DNA of 64,000 nt. Source: Ophiocordyceps camponoti-saundersi (nom. inval.) (taxonomy: Eukaryota > Ascomycota > Sordariomycetes > Hypocreales > Ophiocordycipitaceae). The position numbers and the translations under genes are program-made. The notes under the pieces were generated by a model. It was not told where the DNA came from, did no database searches, and saw nothing but the letters and a program-made list of their open reading frames with translations. Shown here one piece after another: positions 55,817 through 64,000 of this stretch. The stretch spans positions 310,001-374,000 of the forward strand of contig PDHQ01000011.1 of assembly GCA_003339415.1 (NCBI GenBank), read 5' to 3'. Position 1 is the first letter of the stretch. Every line of letters begins with the position of its first letter.

Positions 55817-55951
55817 TTTTCCTATGTCTTTCTCCGGTAGAAGCGCGGCGGACGCTCGTCGGCGAAGGGGGAAGCCAGCCGTTGGTGGTTTGAAGAAAAC
55901 AACAAAAAAAAAAGAAAACAAAGACACAGACACAGAGTGAGAGGCAGAGAC

Positions 55952-55984
<33 letters not shown>
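55952..55984. repeat. (GA)n microsatellite upstream of PAM17
   Basis: This nearly uninterrupted GA run becomes a CT tract in the sense direction of PAM17. It probably lies in the promoter or 5' leader. Confidence 0.85.
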
Positions 55985-56337
55985 CAAACACACGCACACA
56001 CACGATATGCTCGTAGACAGTTCTGTAGCACGGGCGGGATATGGATGGATTTGACCGTGGGATGGAGGAGTGGGGTCGTGAGACTTTACAGCGGGCCTTT
56101 AGTCTGCTAGCCTCTGGAGTGGTAGCTGCTCTGCCCAAGTTTGATTACATAAGTCGCTGAGAGAAGCGCCGCTGACTTAGCAAGATAACTCATCTGCCCT
56201 CCGTACCAGCCTGCCGATCACATACAACCTGCCTACCTGCCAACCTACACCTCTTTTGACGGCGACCTACCTCGGCCAAAAGGCCTTTTTCTACATCTCC
56301 TCTCGCCCCCGATCGTCTTCGGTCAAAGAGGACGATC
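55985..56337. other. Divergent intergenic region
   Basis: It separates PAM17 from the divergently transcribed chromodomain gene. Short CCTGCCTACC motifs are present near 56,230. No other feature is seen. Confidence 0.5.
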
Positions 56338-57831
56338 ATGGCGCCGACGCCCTCCACCCAGCTGCAGCTACGCAAGAAGAAGCCAGGCCCCGGCCGAATC
56401 GTGGTGTCTCTGCCTTCGCCTCCGCCGCCGTACCAGCCAGGAAGCGGCCCGCCGTTACAGCGGATTCACTTGCTCCCGCCGCGCGACTCTACCGCCTATA
56501 TCGTCGAACGTATCCTGCTACCGTCTCCGGGACCCGCCGCCGATGGGAAGCCACTACCGAAGCGCATGGCTTATATTGTCGGGTGGACCGATCTCCCTGC
56601 CGCGAGCGTATCCGTGCCCGCCATGGAGGTACTACAATACGTCTCGCCGCGCGCGCTCGAGGAGTGGGAAGCCAATATGGAGCTCGAACTCGACAAAGAA
56701 CGCCGTATACTGGTCGAGGAGAAAGAGTCTGTAGGGACGCAGAAGAAGGCCCGTCCGCCTGCGCATACCAACATCGAATCTGCTGCCGTGGCCGATATCG
56801 AGGAGGATACCCAGCCTCACTCTATGTTGCCTGCCATGAGTCTATCAGCCATGAGTCTATCGACCCCTAAAAAGAGAAGGCTGGAGGACTTTGAGGGTTT
56901 TACCGACTATGAGGAAGGTTCTCCCTCGGGCCAATTAACACGTGAATCGGCTTGGCGAGAAGACCAAGGCGATACGATTACGGTCAATACTAATGTTCCA
57001 AACGCTACCGGCTCAGGGTGGCCTTCGGCTGAAGAGGAAGAAGAAGAAGAAAACGACGCGGAAGAAGGATTTGGTCCGATTCGGAACCAAGGTATGCCGA
57101 CAAAAATTCGGCCGTTCGCCTCAGCATCAGCCACGCAATATTCCAGTTTATTAAGCACACAAACCCTCACCAGCGGGAAAAACCCGTCGCAGGCAACCTC
57201 TGGGGGCTTTACTCCCTTCAACCAAAATCGTCGCTACTCGATGCCTCAAGCTTCGAGACTGAGCAGCGTGCCTTCGCCAGCGGCAGCAGCCAAGTCAAAG
57301 AAGCAGTCCAAGCCGCGTAAAGAGAGTTCAGCGACGAAGAAAAAAGCGACGAAAGTAGCGGCAGGGCCAGCACCCGCCATGGCAGCGGCAGTCGAACAAC
57401 AAGACTGGGGGGTCAAGACCATCCTGGACGCGGATCTGTTTGAGGTCGAAGGTATAGGCCTGGTACGCTACTTTCAGGTGCTGTGGGAAGGAGACTGGCC
57501 CCCCGATCAGAACCCAACGTGGGAGCCGGAGGAGAACATTCCGCCCAATATGGTGCGCAACTACTTCAAGCGAGGCAAGAAGAGGAAGAGGAAGCCGAGA
57601 GTGAATGTTGCATCTTCCAAATCACCTTCTAAATCAAAGAAGAAGGCGACGACGAAGACGACGACGACAACAAAGTTGGGCGGTAACCTGCATTATGGGT
57701 CGGTGAGCGAGGCTTTTGCGGGTGACTTGGCTGATAATGGCTACATCAGTCAGACACCAACGGGAGACGACGACGAGGAGCTGGTTGTTGACGAAGACCA
57801 GCACGAGACGTTTCTTTCTCAACGGCGGTAG
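56338..57831 (+). CDS. Chromodomain protein, probable chromatin reader
   Basis: The 497-residue single-exon ORF begins at a true ATG after a pyrimidine-rich leader. A chromodomain occupies about residues 357-413: WGVKTILDAD, the YFQVLWEGDWPP aromatic strand and NPTWEPEENI, so aromatic-cage positions and the PTWEP box are present. It is preceded by a basic Lys/Ala/Ser region (KSKKQSKPRKESS) and followed by KRGKKRKRKPR and another Lys-rich run. An N-terminal segment (about 54-110: YIVERILLP, YIVGW, ALEEWE) has a spacing that looks chromo-like but degenerate. The middle is acidic and disordered (a run of Glu near 230). Chromodomains bind methylated histone tails. Which complex this joins cannot be told from the sequence; the general layout is compatible with heterochromatin readers. 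Confidence 0.85.
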   Translation: MAPTPSTQLQLRKKKPGPGRIVVSLPSPPPPYQPGSGPPLQRIHLLPPRDSTAYIVERILLPSPGPAADGKPLPKRMAYIVGWTDLPAASVSVPAMEVLQYVSPRALEEWEANMELELDKERRILVEEKESVGTQKKARPPAHTNIESAAVADIEEDTQPHSMLPAMSLSAMSLSTPKKRRLEDFEGFTDYEEGSPSGQLTRESAWREDQGDTITVNTNVPNATGSGWPSAEEEEEEENDAEEGFGPIRNQGMPTKIRPFASASATQYSSLLSTQTLTSGKNPSQATSGGFTPFNQNRRYSMPQASRLSSVPSPAAAAKSKKQSKPRKESSATKKKATKVAAGPAPAMAAAVEQQDWGVKTILDADLFEVEGIGLVRYFQVLWEGDWPPDQNPTWEPEENIPPNMVRNYFKRGKKRKRKPRVNVASSKSPSKSKKKATTKTTTTTKLGGNLHYGSVSEAFAGDLADNGYISQTPTGDDDEELVVDEDQHETFLSQRR

Positions 57832-58303
57832 ACCATGGCTGTGATATTTCATATCCTCGCCCTCCCCCCCCTTTTTTTCCCCCTTCTTCTGTCATCTTTC
57901 TGTCGTCTTTCATGGGCACACATGCCGTGACCGAAGGCAGAGACATTGTATTTTGTATCTTTCTCTTTGCTTTCTTCTTTCTCCCCGGCCTCGAGGCTAT
58001 CTACTGGGAGATGGGCTTTTCAAAAGGCGATGGAGTTGGGAAGACAGAGGGGGTTCATGGAGATGCGGTTTGTAAGACTACGTATAGACGAAAGAGCAGT
58101 GAGAGATGCGAAACTCTCCTGGATGTTCCTAAATATAGAACTCTCTGTACACTTTCCACATCACCATTTTCATTCCCTGTGTCACCCTTTCTCTCTCTCA
58201 GTCACAACTGCATCTCCTTTTCTGCCCAACCCATTACTGTCCTCCCTTCCTCCATACTTTCGTACTGCGCTCCTCAGCAGGCCACACACAAGAACTTCGG
58301 CTT
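57832..58303. other. Intergenic region between convergent genes
   Basis: It is pyrimidine-rich and holds only low-complexity ORFs. Confidence 0.5.
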
Positions 58304-59872
58304 CTAGTCGTCATCGTTATGGGGCTGAGGCTTCATTTCGAGGAATCGCTTGACGACGTCCGGAACGGGGCAATCCTTCAAATCGCAGCATCCCCATTCG
58401 CACTCACCCTTGCAGTCGGGAACCCGCCACTCCTCGAGGCCCAACTCGCGAGCCTTCTCGCGGCGGTGACGGGCGAGCATGCCGTACCTCTCCCAGGTGC
58501 GGAGGTTAGGAGTGCCCTCGGCCCGGAAGGTCTCGTCCCACTCGTCGGCCCAGTCCGGGTCGTGGAGCGTGTTGGCCATGAGCAGCTTGTGGTCGTCCTC
58601 GACCGAGATGGACCAGCTCCAGGCTCGGCGGGTGAGTTTGATTGTGCTGCCTATGATGGAGTATTCGACGTCGACGAACTTCTGGCGGGATTCGAGATAG
58701 TCGGGTAGCTCTTCGTAAGTTATGTCTAAAGCTTCGGCCAGCGCTCGGTTGCGCCTTTCGTTGTCTTTTTCGTATTCTTCCGCCCAGTTGATTAGACTCG
58801 TCTCGTCGCCTTCTCGGTTCCAGGGCCAGCAGTTCCAGGTTTTTTCAAGTTGGTCTGGGGCAACGTGCTCGACGATTGCCGTCTTGGAAGAGTAGTGGAC
58901 GCAGCCGACGGACATGTGCGAAAACCAAACCTCGTAACCGAGAGCGATCCTTACCCTCTCCTTGGCCCTCACGCTCTCGCGAACGGACGTCATCTCCAGC
59001 GTCAAACTACCTTGCTTTCTGTCATAGTGGGCGCAGCAGATGTGTTTGAGGCCGACGATGCAAAGGGCGCGCCAGACAAGGCCGTCGGAGAGGTATCCGA
59101 GGCTGAGGTAGCGGGTGCAGCCCTGGTCGAGCCAGACGAGCTCCTGAAGACTTGGCCAGGTTGGGGTGGGAACGAGCCAGACCTTTGGCTCGTAGACGCT
59201 CTTGTCCCCGGCCTGGAAGAGGACGGGATTCTGCTCCATGTGCTGGACCACGGCGTTGGCATCCTCTGCGTTCTCGAACAAGATGTTAGCAACTCGAGTA
59301 GAGGATCTGGACTTGATATCCGGCACGATGCTGACTCCCAAAAGGCCTTCACCGTGGCAGATTCCTAGAAGGACCTGGGTGGCGGTCGTGTCTGGCGGAA
59401 GGTTGAACAGCAAGACACGTCGGCTGCCGGACCGCTCGCCGTTCACCTCTGACGGGGAGCCGAGGACTATGGTAGGTGACAGACGGGTCAGGACGTCTGG
59501 GTGATAGGCAAGAGAGAGGAAGCTCTCGTTTGCCTTGACGGGGACCAGGGGAGGCCATTTGGCGTCGAGAACCTTTCTGATGGACGTTTCTTCCCGGTCT
59601 GCTAGCATCTCAGCCGTGATGGGAGTCTTGACGGGGGTCAAGGGAGGCCATTTTGCGTCGAGCACCTTCCTGATGGACGTTTCTTCCCGGTCTGCTTGCA
59701 TCTCAGCCGTGATGGGAGTCTTGACGGGGGTCAAGGGGGGCCATTTTGCGTCGAGAACTCTCCCGATGGTAAGTTCCTCGTGCTCTGCAGCCGAAGAAAT
59801 GCCAGTAACGGTTGTCGAGGTAGGAGTGTCGATCCCTGCCTCTGACTGGTAGTCTGGGATGATGATTTTCAT
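58304..59872 (-). CDS. RRM-domain protein with three 31-residue N-terminal repeats
   Basis: The encoded protein has 522 residues. The ATG at 59872 (MKIIIPDYQSEAG) is chosen because the longer frame begins with TTG. Residues ~33-115 contain three copies of a 31-residue unit with VLDAKWPPL at 39, 70 and 101. At about 152-215 follows an RNA-recognition-like fold (RVLLFNLPPDT as RNP2-like strand, ANILFENAEDANAVVQHM as the later strand and helix). The C-terminal half has conserved-looking Trp/Tyr-rich stretches (WSWSISVEDDHKLL, GTPNLRTWERYGMLARHR) and a Cys cluster near the end (CKGECEWGCCDLKDC), which could bind metal. I know similar unnamed fungal RRM-like proteins but not their function. RNA binding is an inference from the fold. 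Confidence 0.8.
   Translation of the reverse strand: MKIIIPDYQSEAGIDTPTSTTVTGISSAAEHEELTIGRVLDAKWPPLTPVKTPITAEMQADREETSIRKVLDAKWPPLTPVKTPITAEMLADREETSIRKVLDAKWPPLVPVKANESFLSLAYHPDVLTRLSPTIVLGSPSEVNGERSGSRRVLLFNLPPDTTATQVLLGICHGEGLLGVSIVPDIKSRSSTRVANILFENAEDANAVVQHMEQNPVLFQAGDKSVYEPKVWLVPTPTWPSLQELVWLDQGCTRYLSLGYLSDGLVWRALCIVGLKHICCAHYDRKQGSLTLEMTSVRESVRAKERVRIALGYEVWFSHMSVGCVHYSSKTAIVEHVAPDQLEKTWNCWPWNREGDETSLINWAEEYEKDNERRNRALAEALDITYEELPDYLESRQKFVDVEYSIIGSTIKLTRRAWSWSISVEDDHKLLMANTLHDPDWADEWDETFRAEGTPNLRTWERYGMLARHRREKARELGLEEWRVPDCKGECEWGCCDLKDCPVPDVVKRFLEMKPQPHNDDD
59551..59790 (-). repeat. In-gene 93-bp tandem repeat (three units)
   Basis: CCATTT(T/G)GCGTCGAG recurs at 59555, 59648 and 59741, exactly 93 bp apart. 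The two full units between them differ at only a few positions, indicating recent amplification that kept the reading frame. Confidence 0.9.
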
Positions 59873-62680
59873 TTTGGAAAACCAAAGAGAGAGAGGATAT
59901 GAGTGACGTGTAGTGAGCAAGAGAGTATCCTTCTTTCTGTTCTTCTTCTTCCACTTCTTCTGGGGAGAAGAAGGGAAGATTTAGCAAACGGCCTCGGGAC
60001 GCTGTGAAGAGGGCATCGTGAGTTAGAAGGAAGACGGAAAGAAAAGAAAGACTTGTTGGAAGGGAAAGATGCATACAGAGAGAGAAAGAGAGTCTCTCGC
60101 AAAGGCGGTGAAGTCGATAGCAAAGCAAGAAGGAAGAAGATGGTGAAGATGAAGAAGAAGAAGAAGAAGAAGAGGAGGAGGAAGAAGGAAAATGTGGACG
60201 AAAGACGGTAACGGGAGAGGGAGAAGAGAAGAGAAGGAGAGAGAAGGTTGAAGAGATGAAAGGGAAGAAAGATTTTCCCGAAAGGAAATTAGAGAGGAAA
60301 GGAGGAAAATATTTTGGTGGGAGAGAAATAGAGATAGAGAGGGTTGTGTGTTGGGAAACGCACAGAATCACAGGGTATGCTGAGCCCTGGCTGGCCACCA
60401 GGTAGCGGAGTCTTGGGGCGCACCGCTAGGGCAGAGAAGGGGGGAAAGAAGAGACGGTGATTTTGCAGGGGTGAGGATGAAAGGTCACGGGGGAGATGGG
60501 ATGGATGGAGGAGGTAAACGGAGAGGATGGGGGGTTGTGGTGAAGATTTCAAAGGAAGAAGGGGGGGGGGATGGGAGGGAGAAGGCGATGGCGATGATGA
60601 TGATGATGACGAAGCAAGTCTCTCTTGTCGTCTCGGTATTTCCTGTTGATGGAATAGATGTTTCTTAATGCGAGCTACTGTCTTGATGCTACTCTGAGGT
60701 CATCGTCGTCGTCGTCGTCCTCCTCCCCCCTCGACGCAGGTGCGGCCTCCTCCTCACCGCCACCATCACCGACCTTTTGGACCATCAACTATCAGCGTCC
60801 TTTTCTGCCTCTCTCTAAGCCCGTATAAAGACTTTGCTATTCTTCCGGTTGAATAGGTATAAAAGCAAACAAGAGAAGCAATACGACATCCAAGGAGAAG
60901 AAGGGAAAAGAAAAAACAACATCGCCGCCTTGGGTGGTCTCGACGGCGAGGAGCGCACTGACGGTCAGAGGCTGTGTATGTCTCTAACCAACCTACCTAT
61001 TCACCTACCTAGGTACCTACAAAGAAGGGCTTCGACCTCGTTGCGAAGCCAGCATCTTCTCTGCCTGCCCACCTACATACCTATGACCTAGACGTATAGC
61101 GACGCCAGCATCGATCGTGCGTCTCTCGCCCGCCGGGTCGAGAGCATCAACATGGGAATCCCCGTGTTTCAAAGTCAGCAACCCTTCTGGAAATCCAGCA
61201 TGGCCATTCCATGACATGTACATAGCGAGGGTGTGAATGCGGTGCAACGGAAATGAATGGCGATGCTGCAGCCTTGTTTATCTTATCAGATGGACTTTTA
61301 GGGGGGGCGGGACTTTGTTTTCCCCGCTGACCATGAACTGGCGATGGTGATACCCGACCAGTTCGACAGCACATGGGAGGGAGTTGCAAGTCAAAGGCTT
61401 CTGTTTTCAACCGAGGAGCATGCTATCGTCAACATATGGGTTCAGAGGTTTCCTTCTATTCCATCTCATGTGATGCCAATCGTCCAACATAGCAGTGAAG
61501 CCCTCCAGCTTCCGTCCCGTCGACGACCCAAAGTGCTGTGCGATTGGGGGCGTGGACAAGGTCAACCGAGGCGTTTAAACATCTCCGGAACCGCCATCCT
61601 GCTCAGCCTCGTTCCTCATCCTGCCATGTGCCAAGACACGAGATCTCTCACCAAGTAGTCCCCACCCGAGTTCCGTCTCCCGGCCTTCTTGACGGTCCCC
61701 TATTTGAGTATTGATGCCCACATACATATCCTCGGTAGCTCGTAGGTTCTGAAGCGGTGTCAACTCGACTCAGCCCGACGCTTTTCTGCTGCGCCACGGC
61801 CGCATGGATCAGACAGTTGGCTGTAGCCACGGTTAGAGGTTGTTACGAACCATGAGCCACTCAAAGCGGTGCTCTCTCCACTTTCGATGGCATAAACCAA
61901 GGACGGATCTCCGTGACTGGCATTTACTTTTAAATTAGTTGATATATACGATTAAAGGCTACGGTGAGTCTTTCTTTCTCCCCCCTGCTATTATTAGAAA
62001 GAGAATTGCGCTTTCGTCATCATAACGTTTGCACAAAGGAACAGCCAAGAGTTGGATCACTCTCTTTAACTTTCTACATGTCCATGCATCCATACATACG
62101 ACCTACATACTACATAGTAGTCATGCTCATAGTTTAAGAGTCCCCCGCCCGTTGCTTCGGTAACCTGCCTCTTCGTTAAGTGGTGTCGTAGACGTAAACC
62201 CCCCTGAGGCTTGGACACCCGTCACGGGGCTTAGACGCAGCGGAAGTGAGGCAGTTCCCCTAGGACGCCTTACATACATACATACAGCACCAAACTCCCA
62301 CGACTAAATAAGCCGTGTGAAGGTTTGAGGGATGCAGGGATCAGTCCAGAGATCCATACAAGGTAAACAAGGATACCCCCAATAATCTACCAAGTTACAT
62401 GCACACTGCGAGCAATGAATCCAAGGGTTTATTTATTTACCGTTCTCTCCCCCCCCCTCCCTCGGTCGAGTTGCCAAGAGGTTGCTTTCGCCCGCTTCTC
62501 TTCTCACATCATGAAAGTCACCAACTAAAGCCAACTTCCATTCATTACATGCTACCAACTATATACATACATACATACATCGACACGCGCGTCACTCTTT
62601 ACCCCATCTCATATGACAACTCGCCCACAAGGTATCGCGAGTGCTTCTGCGACAAGTAGCAGCCTCAAGGATACCTCGCC
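59873..62680. other. Gene-free stretch
   Basis: The sense-strand leader of the RRM gene is a long CT-rich tract (59,880-60,300). Further right are GA/GAT triplet runs (60,595-60,615), a CCTACCTAGGTACCTAC motif at about 61,003-61,020 and ACAT runs at 62,271-62,284 and 62,562-62,580. No gene is supported. Confidence 0.45.
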
Positions 62681-64000
62681 ATGATCGCGACCGCCGCGAT
62701 TCCCTGGATCCTCCTCTTGGGAGCTCGCAGGGTGCTCGCAAGTGGCATCGAGGTTGACTGGAATAGCGATGGTTAGTGGAAGAAAAGAAGAAAAAAACAT
62801 GCGCGACGGGCTGTCGTCACCCCTTGACAACCCATCCTCGTCCCTGATGCACGTGTTCACGACTATACAGACTCGATAAAAGCAGCCGCGAGTGCTCTAG
62901 CCGCCGATCTCATGCCCTATTACGAAGGCAACCTCCCCGGCCACACACCGGGCCTCCTGTTCCTACCGCCGGACCCGGAACCCTGGTGGTGGGCCGGAGG
63001 CGTCCTCTTCGGCATCATGATCGACTACTGGCACTTCACCAAGGACACCAAGTACAACGACGTGGTCAAGGCGGCCATGGTCCACCAGGCCGGGGAGAAC
63101 CAAGACTTCCTCACGCCCAACTGGACGGCGCACATGGGCAACGACGACCAGGGTTTCTGGGGCATGTCCGCCATGCTGGCCGCCGAGACGGGCTTCGACG
63201 ATCCGGGACCGGACGAGCCTCAGTGGCTGGCGACTGCCCAGGGCGTCTTCAACACCATGGCTTCTCCCGAACGTCATGACCAGACTTGCGGCGGCGGCTT
63301 GCGGTGGCAGCTTCACTTTTACAGCGTCGGCTACGACTATAAGAACAGCATCTCTAACGGCATCCTCTTCAACCTCGGGGCGAGGCTGGCGCGGTACACG
63401 GGCAACAGCACGTATGAGGAATGGGCCAACAAGATATGGGAGTGGGAGAGAGCCGTGGGCTTCATGACGGACGAATATGCCGTCTATGATGGAGGCCATG
63501 TCTACAAGAACTGTACGAACATTTCCGATACCCAGTACACCTACAACTCTGCCGTCTGGCTTCAGGGGGCAGCCTTTCTATACAACCATGTGAGTTCCCC
63601 CGGGGTTTCATACAGCATGCGTTGATTGCCCTTTATCGCCCACGTGTGTCTCTTCCCAGGGACTGACGGCGTAAACCAACACCCGAAACAGACAAACGGG
63701 AGCCCCGAATGGAGGCAGCGAGTACAAGGACTGCTAGACCACATGCTGGTGCAGTTCTTCCCCAAAGACGGCATCATCAGCGAGACATCCTGTCAGAACG
63801 AAGAGATCAACACCTGCACCCGCGACCGGCTACTACACAAGGGCGTGAGCCTCCGCTGGCTCACCACCATCGCCCAGGTGGCCCCCTTCACGGCGGAGAA
63901 GATAAGGCCGGTGGTGGAGGCGTCGGCCAAGGCGGCTCTGAGTCAGTGCACGGGCGGCGATAACGGTCGTCAGTGCGGCTTCCAATGGTCTTCGGGAAAA
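62681..64000 (+). CDS. GH76 glycoside hydrolase (alpha-1,6-mannanase, DFG5/DCW1 family), 3' end outside window
   Basis: GH76 enzymes act on alpha-1,6-mannan; fungal DFG5/DCW1 members are thought to attach GPI proteins to cell-wall glucan. I model join(62681..62771, 62872-1..63589, 63692..64000), that is exons 62681-62771, 62871-63589 and 63692-64000, with introns of 99 and 102 nt (donors GTTAGT and GTGAGT). Exon 1 encodes a signal peptide (MIATAAIPWILLLGARRVLA). The mature part starts GIEVDW and has the aromatic PWWWAGGVLFG region and the catalytic Asp pair 122-123 in MGNDDQGFWG. The conserved CGGGLRWQ and CTGG-D-NGRQCGFQW segments follow. The ORF is still open at 64000, so the C-terminus and any GPI signal are unseen. 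Confidence 0.92.

Noticed and set aside
55822..56138. N-terminal extensions of PAM17 and overlapping ORFs through the CT repeat
   Set aside because: They are frame translations of a GA/CT microsatellite; the family presequence begins at the ATG at 55816.

Overview
The window is nuclear DNA of a filamentous ascomycete (Pezizomycotina, most likely a Sordariomycete). Genes are compact and carry short introns of 50-110 nt with GT/AG ends. The family set is typical of that group: fungal GPD1, SLX9, PAM17, UBA4, a Neurospora-type tyrosinase and GH76. A 21.6-kb stretch is almost stripped of CpA/TpG while keeping CpG, which is the footprint of repeat-induced point mutation (RIP). All gene models below are my own splice reconstructions from the sequence; no database was searched.

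Left gene-sparse arm (1-13.9 kb). A tandem ~192-bp repeat runs off the left edge. Two genes for secreted proteins follow (a four-cysteine small protein and a 12-cysteine protein). Then come a two-exon NmrA-like reductase and a three-exon membrane protein whose cytosolic tail is a 67-residue tandem duplication. A compact inverted-repeat cluster (13.6 kb) and a GC-rich but CpA-poor segment (about 14 kb) look like remnants of repeats. Next is a housekeeping block: NAD-dependent glycerol-3-phosphate dehydrogenase, a membrane-anchored gamma-glutamylcyclotransferase-like protein and an 857-residue disordered, coiled-coil protein of unknown function.

Central AT-rich island (22,293-43,930). This is one old LTR retroelement (206-bp LTRs, 5-bp target duplication CTAGG) split by two younger Ty3/Gypsy chromodomain elements of one family. 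These two lie in opposite orientations (23,620-29,722 on +, 32,247-38,448 on -), each with its own LTR pair and target duplication. All three are destroyed by RIP, but zinc-knuckle, reverse transcriptase, DD35E integrase and chromodomain footprints can still be read. The old element carries a long extra segment, possibly a third ORF, downstream of integrase. Beside it lies a 787-bp TRIM-like element (43,958-44,744) whose sequence just inside the LTR resembles that of the old element.

Right arm (45.7-64 kb). Genes are dense and ordinary: a NEDD8/ULP1-type cysteine protease followed in frame, after one stop codon, by a lysine-rich H1-like ORF; SLX9 with a start-codon-only first exon; a tyrosinase; UBA4 convergent with PAM17; a chromodomain protein convergent with an RRM protein bearing three 31-residue repeats; and a GH76 mannanase cut by the window end. 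No operon-like cooperation is expected; the genes serve separate pathways. The most unusual content is the nested, RIP-destroyed retroelement island and its small non-autonomous neighbour.
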